Source of the DNA: CADCTB01 sp963768975
GTDB lineage: Bacteria > Actinomycetota > Acidimicrobiia > Acidimicrobiales > AC-14
Length of the DNA: 64,000 bases
NCBI GenBank assembly: GCA_963768975.1
Contig: CAVYKB010000020.1
Location: 186,001 to 250,000, forward strand
Reading direction: 5' to 3'
The notes beneath the pieces were generated by a model. It made no database searches. It saw only the letters and a list, made by a program, of their open reading frames with translations, and was not told where the DNA came from. Below are positions 17,449-24,635 of the stretch, piece after piece. Position 1 is the stretch's first letter. Every line of letters starts with the position of its first letter. A program made the position numbers and the translations under genes.

Positions 17449-18615
17449 TTGGCCGCCGTGCTCCTGGCCCGGCTGGCCGACGAGTCGGCAATCTTCCTGC
17501 CCTTCGGCGCGCTCGAGTCCTTCCGTGACGACCTTGGGTTGAGCTACGCCCAGGCCGGCATGGTGCTGGCCGCCATCGCGCCTGGGGCGCTGGTCGGCGG
17601 GGTGTTCTCCGCAGCGTCGGACCACTACAGCCGGCGCATGATCTCCGCCGGCGGGGCCTTCGGGTTCGCCGTCGCCCTCGCCATGTTCGCCGCCGCCGAC
17701 TCCTTTGCGGTCCTGGTCGCCAGCGGCTTCCTCATGGGCATGGCGTCGACCGCCATGGTCGACGCCGCCGAGGTGGCGCTGGTGGACATCGCCGGCGACG
17801 ACCTCAAGCGCCACCTCGCCCGCTCCAACCTGCTGGCCACCTTCGGCGACCTGCTGGGGCCGGCGCTCCTGGTCGGCGCCGTGTACCTCGGTCTGTCCTG
17901 GCGGGCCGCCTTCGCAGTGGGCGCCGGCCTCATGACCCTGTACGCGCTGATGCTGGCCGGCGCCCCGCTGCCCCCTCCCGCACACCGTGCGCACGCCGGC
18001 GACGACGAGGACGGCGGGCTCCGCCGGCCCGGGGTCAAGGACGTGCTGCGGGATCCCGCCGTGTGGGTCATCGGCCTCATCGGCTTGCTGATGGTGCCGT
18101 TCGACGAGCCGCTCATCGGGTTCACGATCGCCCTGCTCGAGGAGGAGCGGGGCGCCTCGACCGGCGTGGCGTCAATGGTGGCCTTCGCCGGGATCCTCGG
18201 CGGGGTGCTGGCCTTCACCGTGCTGGCCAGGCGCTTCGAGGCCACCGATGACCACCACCTGCTGATCGGGTCGGTCTGCGCCATGACCGCCGGCGCCGTG
18301 GTCATCGCCGTGGTCCCGGTGCTGGCGGTCGTGGCCGTCGCCGGCCTGGTGGTGGCGATCGGGCTCAGCCTGGCCTGGCTGGCCATGCAGCACCGGGCCA
18401 TCATGCTGCGGCCGGGACAGGTGGGTACGACGAACGCCGTGCTGGGCGCCATCGAGTCCACGGGGAGCTGGCTACCGATCGGCATCGGACTGGTGGCTGA
18501 CAGGGCAGGCCTCTCCTGGGCTCTCGGCTCGTTCGCCATCATCGGCGGAGCCATGCTTCTCCTGTCCTGGTGGTCGGGCAGCCGCAGCAGGAAGGGAACG
18601 GTCTCGCTACCGTAA
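17449..18615 (+). CDS. Major facilitator superfamily transporter (possible 5' nonsense mutation)
   Basis: 388 residues from TTG 17449, with about twelve hydrophobic helices. The first half shows the MFS pattern with short cytoplasmic loops (SDHYSRRMI after helix 2); the substrate cannot be predicted. The start is uncertain. An ATG at 17377 is in the same frame behind a good -10 element, but its seventh codon is TGA (17395-17397). If the TGA is a mutation, the intact protein would start MLRPHL and continue RLLRRLSPVARRAPVSA into this chain. Translation may now begin at the TTG or a nearby non-ATG codon. It ends four bases before the next, decayed gene. Confidence 0.75.
   Translation: MAAVLLARLADESAIFLPFGALESFRDDLGLSYAQAGMVLAAIAPGALVGGVFSAASDHYSRRMISAGGAFGFAVALAMFAAADSFAVLVASGFLMGMASTAMVDAAEVALVDIAGDDLKRHLARSNLLATFGDLLGPALLVGAVYLGLSWRAAFAVGAGLMTLYALMLAGAPLPPPAHRAHAGDDEDGGLRRPGVKDVLRDPAVWVIGLIGLLMVPFDEPLIGFTIALLEEERGASTGVASMVAFAGILGGVLAFTVLARRFEATDDHHLLIGSVCAMTAGAVVIAVVPVLAVVAVAGLVVAIGLSLAWLAMQHRAIMLRPGQVGTTNAVLGAIESTGSWLPIGIGLVADRAGLSWALGSFAIIGGAMLLLSWWSGSRSRKGTVSLP
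18608..18613 (+). promoter_or_regulatory. -10 element before the decayed ArsR gene
   Basis: TACCGT is six bases from the GTG at 18620. The same hexamer and spacing recur before the gene at 28388. Confidence 0.4.
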
Positions 18616-18619
18616 CGAA

Positions 18620-18843
18620 GTGGTTACCGAGGACGACCCCTTCGCGGCCCTGGGCGACCCCAACCGCCGACGCATCGTGGAGCTACTGGCCGCCGGCCCC
18701 CGCTCGGTGGGCAGGCTGGCGTCGAGATCAGCCTCGTGCCCCTCGCCGGCGGAACGACCCGGGTCGACATCGTCCAGACCGGCTGGGAGCGCCTGGACGC
18801 CGGCGGCGGGAGCGGCTTGCTCAACACTTCGTCACCGCGTGCG
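18620..18843 (+). pseudogene. ArsR-family regulator fused to AHSA1/SRPBCC domain, middle deleted
   Basis: The start (GTG 18620) encodes a typical ArsR helix-turn-helix opening, EDDPFAALGDPNRRRIVELL, up to about 18718. From about 18722, in the +1 frame, follows VEISLVPLAGGTTRVDIVQT and GWERLDAGGG, which is the end of an AHSA1/SRPBCC domain. ArsR-AHSA1 fusion proteins are normally about 250 residues, so roughly 170 residues between the two pieces are missing and the junction is frameshifted. It should be inactive. Such regulators often control small genes immediately downstream, as the next gene here. Confidence 0.75.
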
Positions 18844-18865
18844 ACAACAACAAGGAGGCAACATC

Positions 18866-19270
18866 ATGAGTGACGGCACCCTGGAGTCCCCCTGGGTCCT
18901 GTCCACCCCGAGCGGGCAGTCGACGTTCGAGGCCTACCGCGACGAGGCGGCCGACCCGCCGGCCCTGGTCGTGCAGGTGGGCAAGACCCAGCTGCGCTAC
19001 GCGCTGCGATGCGTCGACGATCTCCACGCCATGCTGACCGGCACCGGCGACTGGGTGCCGCTCGGATCGGCGGACGAGCAGAAGCCGGCGCCGGCGGGCA
19101 GCGTCGAGGCATGGGCCCGTGACGAGTCCAATCCCGTCGGTGGCTGGTACGGCCTGCGCAAGGGCTACCGCGGCCGGTTCGCCAACTACGTGCCGCCGGT
19201 CCTCGAGCACCTTGGCTTGGCCGAGGTGGAGCACGGCGCCCGCAACAACCGCATGCGAGCGACCCCTTGA
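18866..19270 (+). CDS. Small conserved hypothetical protein (DUF6855-like)
   Basis: 134 residues from ATG 18866, with an excellent ribosome binding site (AAGGAGG). The sequence (GTLESPWVLSTPSGQSTFEA, YRDEAADPPALVVQVGKTQL, GDWVPLG) resembles small actinobacterial proteins found beside ArsR/AHSA1 regulators; I believe it corresponds to DUF6855, but this is from memory. Soluble, no signal peptide. Function unknown. It directly follows the decayed regulator and precedes the PadR operator. Confidence 0.7.
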   Translation: MSDGTLESPWVLSTPSGQSTFEAYRDEAADPPALVVQVGKTQLRYALRCVDDLHAMLTGTGDWVPLGSADEQKPAPAGSVEAWARDESNPVGGWYGLRKGYRGRFANYVPPVLEHLGLAEVEHGARNNRMRATP

Positions 19271-19294
19271 CATCGCCGCCGTAGCGGCGCACTC

Positions 19295-19324
19295 TATCGA
19301 CGACCGATACATCGGACCTCGATA
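19295..19324. promoter_or_regulatory. Nested dyad, probable PadR operator
   Basis: A symmetric 30-bp element: TATCGA (19295-19300), three bases, CCGAT, AC, ATCGG, three bases, TCGATA (19319-19324). Both arm pairs are perfect inverted repeats around one centre at 19309/19310. It sits 13 bases before the padR start, where an autoregulatory PadR site would be expected. Confidence 0.7.
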
Positions 19325-19337
19325 CAGAGGGAGGCAA

Positions 19338-19706
19338 GTGGAAGAACCGCAGTCGTTCCTCCCCCTGCCCACGGCGACGTTGCACATCCTCGTCGCCCTC
19401 ACCTCCGGTGAGAAGCACGGCTACGCCATCATGGGCGAGGTCGAGTCGCTGAGCGACGGCGCAGTGCGCATGGGCCCCGGGACGCTGTACGGGTCGATCA
19501 AGCGCCTGCTGGCCGATGGGCTCATCGAGGAGAGCGAGGAGCGTCCCGACCCTGCGCTCGACGACCAGCGCCGGCGGTACTACCGGCTCACCCGGCTCGG
19601 GGAGCGGGTGTGCGCGGCCGAACTGCAGCGGTTGCAGGCGCTGATCCGCCGGGCCGGCTCGGCCGAGTGGGCCCGCCGCCTGGTGCCCCGGCCCGGGGAG
19701 GCCTGA
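19338..19706 (+). CDS. PadR-family transcriptional regulator
   Basis: 122 residues from GTG 19338, with GAGGGAGG upstream. The winged-helix PadR domain fills the chain: LHILVALTSGEKHGYAIMGE, GPGTLYGSIKRLLADGLIEE and RRRYYRLTRLGERV. It lacks a long C-terminal effector domain, so it belongs to the short subfamily 2 type, which commonly represses drug-export ABC systems. It is the first gene of an operon with a membrane protein, an FtsX-type permease and an ABC ATPase, and a dyad operator overlaps its leader. Confidence 0.92.
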   Translation: MEEPQSFLPLPTATLHILVALTSGEKHGYAIMGEVESLSDGAVRMGPGTLYGSIKRLLADGLIEESEERPDPALDDQRRRYYRLTRLGERVCAAELQRLQALIRRAGSAEWARRLVPRPGEA

Positions 19707-19707
19707 C

Positions 19708-20397
19708 ATGGTCCGTCACGAGGCGATCTACCGGGCGCTCGTCGTCCTCTATCCCCGCTCGTTCCGCCGGGACTACACCGGCCCCATGACCCAGCTGTTC
19801 GCCGACCACGTCCGCGACGTGGGGGCGCGGGCATGGCTGCGCGCCGTTCCCGATCTCATCCGCACCCTTCCCGTCGAGAGAATCGAGGCAGTCATGAGCA
19901 GTGTGAGTCCCCGAGCACGGGTGCTGGCGCTGGCGTCTGCCGTGCTGGGCGCGACGGTCATCTCCGTCGGTCTCGGCGGGGGCGCCCTGCCGATCATCGC
20001 GCTCGCCGTGGTCGGACTCCTTTTCGTCCAGCGCGGCGCCTTCTCCTCGCTGGGCGGCGAGCGGGCGCCGCTGCGCCACGCCGTCCGCCAAGGATGGTGG
20101 GCGCCGTTGGCCGCCCTGCTCGGCCTGGCCATGCTCCTCTACGGTGCAGTCAACATCTTCACCGCTCACAACCTCGGCGGGCGCATCGTCGGCAGCACCC
20201 TCCTCCTGGCCTTCGGCTGCGGCATGTTCCTCGGCTTGATGCGCCGGCCGTTCGACCGGACCCAGGGCAACACCCTGATCCTGGTGACCACAGTCCCGTC
20301 CCTGGCCCTGTTCTGGAGCATCGTCCCACCACTCGTGGCCATCGCCGTCTGGATCGGCGTGCTGAAGAGCGGGTTCGAAGAACCAGCGGTCGCGTAA
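19708..20397 (+). CDS. PadR-associated integral membrane protein
   Basis: 229 residues. The first 60 residues (HEAIYRALVVLYPRSFRRDY, GPMTQLFADHVRD) are the conserved N-terminal segment found in proteins encoded right after PadR regulators. Five to six hydrophobic segments follow from about residue 70. No catalytic motif is visible. It starts two bases after padR. It probably assists or forms part of the downstream ABC exporter; this is inferred from the gene order only. Confidence 0.8.
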   Translation: MVRHEAIYRALVVLYPRSFRRDYTGPMTQLFADHVRDVGARAWLRAVPDLIRTLPVERIEAVMSSVSPRARVLALASAVLGATVISVGLGGGALPIIALAVVGLLFVQRGAFSSLGGERAPLRHAVRQGWWAPLAALLGLAMLLYGAVNIFTAHNLGGRIVGSTLLLAFGCGMFLGLMRRPFDRTQGNTLILVTTVPSLALFWSIVPPLVAIAVWIGVLKSGFEEPAVA

Positions 20398-20430
20398 CGC
20401 GCCGGCGCCGGCGGAGACACTGCAGATGAC

Positions 20431-21489
20431 GTGAGCGCACTCATCTGGCTGGCCAGTCGGCGGGACCTCGGTTGGCGCCGGCGCCGTTTCGTGATTGCGG
20501 TTGCCGCCATCACCCTGGTGCTGGCGCTGACCCTGCTGCTGTCGGGCTTCCGGGACGGCATCGACGTGGAGACGGCCCGCACGGTGCGGGCCCTCGGCGG
20601 CGACACCTTCGTCGTCCGTGAGGGCGTGAGCGGCCCGTTCACGACGGTCTCCCAGCTGGGGGAGGACGTCGCCGCCACCGTCGCCTCGTTGCCGGGCGTG
20701 GACCGGGCGGATCCCATCGTGAGCATCCGCCACGCCATCGAGTCCTCACCCGTGACCGACGTCTACCTCATCGGCGCCCGCCCCGGCGGCCTCGGCACGC
20801 CGGAAGTGGCCGAGGGTCGCCCGCCGGGGCGCCGCGGACAGGCGGTGCTCGACACCCGCGCCGGCCGCGACGTTGGCGACACCGTGCGCCTCGGCGGGCG
20901 GAGCTTCGAGGTGGTCGGATTGGTGCGGGGCGTCACCGTGTGGGCGGGCGTCCCGGCCATGTTCGTGACCCTGGACGACGCCCAGGACCTCGTCTTCGGC
21001 GGCGCGCCGGCGGCCACCGCCATCGTCGTGTCGGGGCCGCCACAGGGCCGGCGGGCGGGGCTGAGCTTCGTCGACGCCGAGGGCGCCCGGCGCGACCTCA
21101 AGCGCCCGCTGGCGAACGCCATCACCACCATCGACCTGCTCCGCTTCTTCCTCTGGGTCGTGGCTGCGGCGATCGTCGGCTCCGTGCTCTACGTCTCGGC
21201 GCTGGAGCGGTCCCGAGACTTCGCCGTGTTCAAGGCGTTCGGCACCGACCCGTCCGACCTGGTCGGCACCCTCATGGTGCAGGCCTTCGTGCTCTCCGCC
21301 CTGTCGGCGGCGCTGGCCATCGCCCTCTCCCGGGTGCTGGCCGCCCTGTTCCCGGCGGTGATCTCCTTCCCCGCCCGCACCCTGGTCCTGCTTCCCGTCG
21401 TGGCCTTGCTGGTCGGCCTGGTCGGGAGCCTGGCCGGTGCCCGCCGGGCCATCGTGGTCGACCCGGCGTCGGCCTTCGGGGGGCCATAG
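20431..21489 (+). CDS. ABC transporter permease, FtsX/MacB type
   Basis: 352 residues, GTG start. One transmembrane helix near the N-terminus (FVIAVAAITLVLALTLLLSG), a large extracellular MacB-PCD-like domain (about 45-225), then three C-terminal helices forming an FtsX domain (FFLWVVAAAIVGSVLYVSAL, SALAIALSRVLAALFP, VVALLVGLVGSLAGARRA). This topology suits DevC/LolC-like export or mechanotransmission rather than import. It overlaps the ATPase gene by one base. Confidence 0.9.
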   Translation: MSALIWLASRRDLGWRRRRFVIAVAAITLVLALTLLLSGFRDGIDVETARTVRALGGDTFVVREGVSGPFTTVSQLGEDVAATVASLPGVDRADPIVSIRHAIESSPVTDVYLIGARPGGLGTPEVAEGRPPGRRGQAVLDTRAGRDVGDTVRLGGRSFEVVGLVRGVTVWAGVPAMFVTLDDAQDLVFGGAPAATAIVVSGPPQGRRAGLSFVDAEGARRDLKRPLANAITTIDLLRFFLWVVAAAIVGSVLYVSALERSRDFAVFKAFGTDPSDLVGTLMVQAFVLSALSAALAIALSRVLAALFPAVISFPARTLVLLPVVALLVGLVGSLAGARRAIVVDPASAFGGP

Positions 21490-22148
21490 TGCCGGCGCTG
21501 CGGGTCGATGGCCTGACCGTGGAGTTCGGCTCCGGCGGTGAGGTGACGCGGCCGCTCGAGCAGTTCGCCATGGAGGCGGCGCCCGGCTCGCTGGTTCTGC
21601 TCCTCGGGCCAAGCGGCAGCGGGAAGACGACGCTCCTCTCCTGCCTGGCCGCCATCCTGTCGCCCACCGCCGGCACGATCGACTTCGGCGGCACCGACAT
21701 CGCCCGGCTCGCCGGCAAGGAGCGGACCGAGTTCCGCCGCCACACCGTCGGCATCGTCTTCCAGGCGTTCAACCTGGTGCCCAGCCTGACGGCCACGGAG
21801 AACGTCATGGCCCCGCTGCTGGCCGCCGGCGCGCGCCCGGCCGCGGCGGCCACCCGGGCCGCCGAGCTCATCGACCGGGTCGACCTCGGCCACCGCCGGG
21901 ACTACCGGCCCGGCGAGCTGTCGGGGGGCCAGCAGCAGCGGGTAGCCATCGCCCGGGCCCTGGTCCACAACCCCCCGTTGCTCCTCGCCGACGAGCCGAC
22001 CGCCCACCTCGACCACCTCCAGGTCGACGGGGTGCTGTCGCTCCTCGCCGGCCTCATGGACGGCGAGCGGGTCATGGTCATCGCCACCCACGACGACCGG
22101 GTCCACGCCCTCGGCGGCCAGCGGGTCGATCTCACCCGGACCCGCTGA
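21489..22148 (+). CDS. ABC transporter ATP-binding protein (LolD/MacB-like)
   Basis: 219 residues from GTG 21489, which shares a base with the permease stop; the open frame further upstream is a shadow of the permease. Walker A GPSGSGKTT, Q-loop VFQAFNLVPSLTATENV, signature LSGGQQQR and Walker B LLLADEPTAHLD are all intact, and the H-loop is ATHDDR. It would energise the FtsX-type permease. Probably controlled by the PadR regulator at the head of the operon. Confidence 0.93.
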   Translation: MPALRVDGLTVEFGSGGEVTRPLEQFAMEAAPGSLVLLLGPSGSGKTTLLSCLAAILSPTAGTIDFGGTDIARLAGKERTEFRRHTVGIVFQAFNLVPSLTATENVMAPLLAAGARPAAAATRAAELIDRVDLGHRRDYRPGELSGGQQQRVAIARALVHNPPLLLADEPTAHLDHLQVDGVLSLLAGLMDGERVMVIATHDDRVHALGGQRVDLTRTR

Positions 22149-22181
22149 CGCGGCGCCGCCGGCGTCTGCGACACTACGGGC

Positions 22182-23204
22182 ATGGGGCGCCGTCCCGGGG
22201 TGGGGCTGACGACGTTGGCACTCGTGCTAATCCTCGCCGCCTGCTCCGATCCCGGCGGCGGCCCGTCGGTCGAGCGCAGCCAGGCGGCGCTGAGCGCCGG
22301 CGCCGTGCTCGCGCCGGCGCCGGCGCCGGCCTTGGAGGCCCAGATCGCCGACCCGCCGCCGGCGCCGGCCGAGGGGCCGACGGCACTCCTGTCCGCCGGC
22401 GGCGTGGTGGTGCCGGTCATCGGGCGTGAAGGCGACGCCTGGAAGGTCTCGACACCCTGCGGGCTGGAGGCCGTCATGACCTTGGCGACGCCGCTGCCGC
22501 CCCGGCCGGTCGTCCTCGACCCCGGCCACGGCGGCTACGACCCGGGCGCAGTGGGCCCCAACGGCCTGTACGAGTCCGAGCTGAACCTGGCGGTGTCCCG
22601 CCACGCCGCCGCCGCGCTGGAGCGGGCCGGTTTCCCGACGGTGATGACCCGTAACGCCGACCACGGCATGAACCTGGTGAACCGGGCCCAGATCGCGCTG
22701 CGCACCCAGGCCCGGGCCTTCGTCTCCGTCCACCACAACGCCGCCTCGTGGGAGCCGAGCCCCATTCCCGGCAGCGAGATGTACCACCAGGTGGCCTCGG
22801 CGGACTCCAAGCGGCTGGCCGGCCTGATCTATGAGGAGATCGTCGCCGCCCTGCGCGTCTACGACGTGCCGTGGGTCACCTCGGGCGCCGGCGTCACCTG
22901 GCGGACCCGGGCCTCCAACGGCGACGACTGGTACGCCATGGTCCGCCAACCCAAGGGCGTGGCGGCCGCCCTGGCCGAGCTGGCGTTCATCAGCAACCCG
23001 GCCGAGGCCGAGCTGCTGGCCGACCCCGACGTGCAGCGGGTGGAGGGCGAAGCCGTCGCCCGGGGCATCATCCGTTTCCTGACGACCGCGGATGAGGGTT
23101 CCGGGTACAAGGAGGGCACCACGGCGACGCCGCGGCCGCGGGCGCCCGGCGTCCCCCGCCCGGACCCCAACGACTGGTCGGGATGCGACGACCCGGCGTT
23201 GTAA
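22182..23204 (+). CDS. N-acetylmuramoyl-L-alanine amidase lipoprotein (Amidase_3)
   Basis: 340 residues. A lipoprotein signal with lipobox ILAAC (Cys at about 22) anchors it outside the membrane, followed by an Ala/Pro linker. The zinc amidase_3 domain starts about residue 110: VVLDPGHGGYDPGAVG (first His), YESELNLAVSRH (Glu), and FVSVHHNAAS (second His). It cleaves the bond between MurNAc and the stem peptide in peptidoglycan during cell separation. It ends 22 bases inside the start of the carboxypeptidase gene, so the two are coupled cell-wall hydrolases. Confidence 0.92.
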   Translation: MGRRPGVGLTTLALVLILAACSDPGGGPSVERSQAALSAGAVLAPAPAPALEAQIADPPPAPAEGPTALLSAGGVVVPVIGREGDAWKVSTPCGLEAVMTLATPLPPRPVVLDPGHGGYDPGAVGPNGLYESELNLAVSRHAAAALERAGFPTVMTRNADHGMNLVNRAQIALRTQARAFVSVHHNAASWEPSPIPGSEMYHQVASADSKRLAGLIYEEIVAALRVYDVPWVTSGAGVTWRTRASNGDDWYAMVRQPKGVAAALAELAFISNPAEAELLADPDVQRVEGEAVARGIIRFLTTADEGSGYKEGTTATPRPRAPGVPRPDPNDWSGCDDPAL

Positions 23205-24544
23205 AGGGCCCCCTGGCGGGGCTCCTCGCAGTCGTGGCGGTGGCCGCGGCACTCCAGGTCCCTCCCGCAGGCTCGGTCGCCCCGGCGACGACGACCACGG
23301 TCGTGGTGACGACCGCCGTGCCGGCGACCACGTCGAGCTCGACCTCGACCTCCACAACGACGTCGACGCCTACGACCACCACCTCGACGACGACCACCAC
23401 GCTGGCCGCGGGACCGCCGGGCTTCGCCGACTCCATCCGCTCTGCCCTCTCCGACCCCCGGTTCGAGAGCGCCACCGTCGGCCTCGCTGTGTGGGTCGCC
23501 GGGGAGGGGATGGTGGTGAACCACAACGCCGATGTCGCCCTCCGGCCGGGGTCGAACGAGAAGCTGTTGGTGGCGTGGGGCGCCTACGGAGCCATCGGCG
23601 CCGACACCATGCTGACGACCGAGGTGCGGGCCGACGGGGACAACCTGGTCCTGGTCGGGGGTGGCGATCCGAGCCTGCGTTCGACCGGCCCGCATTCACT
23701 CGACCGGCTCGCGGCCCGGGTCCGGGCCGCGGATGTGACCGAGGTGGCGGGCGACCTGGTGGCCGACGAGTCCCGTTTCGACGGCGTCCGCAAGGCCCCG
23801 GGCTGGACCGAGCGCCACGTGCCCTTCTTCGTCGGCCCCGTCTCGGCGCTCTCCGTCGACAGCAACTACCTGCGCACCGATCCGGAGTACGTCGCCAACC
23901 CGGCGGCCGGCAACCTCGCCGAGTTCCGGGCCGCCCTCCAACGCCACGGCGTCACCGTCGCCGGCGGTGAGCGGATGGGCACGGCGCCCGAGAGCGCGCC
24001 GGTGGTGGCGTCGGTCGACTCGGCTCCGGTCGCTCAGCTGGTGCGCCACATGTTGACCACCAGCGACAACTTCTACGCCGAGATGCTCCTCAAGGAGGCG
24101 GGCCGGCGGGCCAAGGGCCTGGGATCGTGGGAGAACGGCGTCGCCGCGGTCCGGGAGCTGGCGGCGGGGGCCGGCGTGGCCCTGACCGGCCGGGCCGCGG
24201 ACGGGTCGGGCCTCAGCCGTGACGACGCCCGCCCGCCGCGGGAGTGGGCCGAGCTTCTCGTCGCCGCCCGGGACCAGCCCTGGTTCGACCAGCTCTTCGG
24301 CGGGCTGCCGCTGGCCGGGCGCACCGGCACCCTTGCCAACCGGTTCATCGGCACATCGGGGGAGGCCAACGTCCGGGCCAAGACCGGCTCGGTACGGGCG
24401 ACGCGCGCCCTTTCCGGCTACCTCACGACGGCCGGCGGCCGGGAGGTCGTCTTCGCCATGGTCGTGAACGCCGACCCCCTGCCGGGAGCCGTGATCGGGG
24501 CGATGGACGGCCTGGTCTCCGGCATGGTCGCTAGCAGGGCCTGA
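23183..24544 (+). CDS. dacB: D-alanyl-D-alanine carboxypeptidase/endopeptidase (PBP4, peptidase S13)
   Basis: 453 residues. A Sec-type signal (LLAVVAVAAALQVPPAGSVA) leads into a Thr/Ser-rich linker (about 36-75), which is a wall-spanning or glycosylated spacer. The S13 motifs are SxxK at S124-K127 (GSNEKLL), SDN in TTSDNFYAE and KTG in AKTGSV. The family trims peptidoglycan pentapeptides and cuts cross-links. The overlap with the amidase gene suggests joint expression. Confidence 0.93.
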   Translation: MRRPGVVKGPLAGLLAVVAVAAALQVPPAGSVAPATTTTVVVTTAVPATTSSSTSTSTTTSTPTTTTSTTTTTLAAGPPGFADSIRSALSDPRFESATVGLAVWVAGEGMVVNHNADVALRPGSNEKLLVAWGAYGAIGADTMLTTEVRADGDNLVLVGGGDPSLRSTGPHSLDRLAARVRAADVTEVAGDLVADESRFDGVRKAPGWTERHVPFFVGPVSALSVDSNYLRTDPEYVANPAAGNLAEFRAALQRHGVTVAGGERMGTAPESAPVVASVDSAPVAQLVRHMLTTSDNFYAEMLLKEAGRRAKGLGSWENGVAAVRELAAGAGVALTGRAADGSGLSRDDARPPREWAELLVAARDQPWFDQLFGGLPLAGRTGTLANRFIGTSGEANVRAKTGSVRATRALSGYLTTAGGREVVFAMVVNADPLPGAVIGAMDGLVSGMVASRA

Positions 24545-24635
24545 GGGCACCAGCAGCCCCCTCAAGCATTCCGGCCCGCCGGCCGATAGAACGGAGAGGT
24601 TCGCATCAGGCGCGCCGGATGAGGAATGCGGGGCC

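Noticed and set aside
20431..22148. Whole padR/ABC cluster as a recently transferred island
   Set aside because: Base composition and codon use look the same as the surroundings, and no repeats or mobility genes flank it.
23281..23409. Simple-sequence DNA in the dacB linker as a microsatellite
   Set aside because: The ACG/ACC repeats encode a Thr/Ser-rich wall-spanning linker that is normal for secreted actinobacterial proteins.
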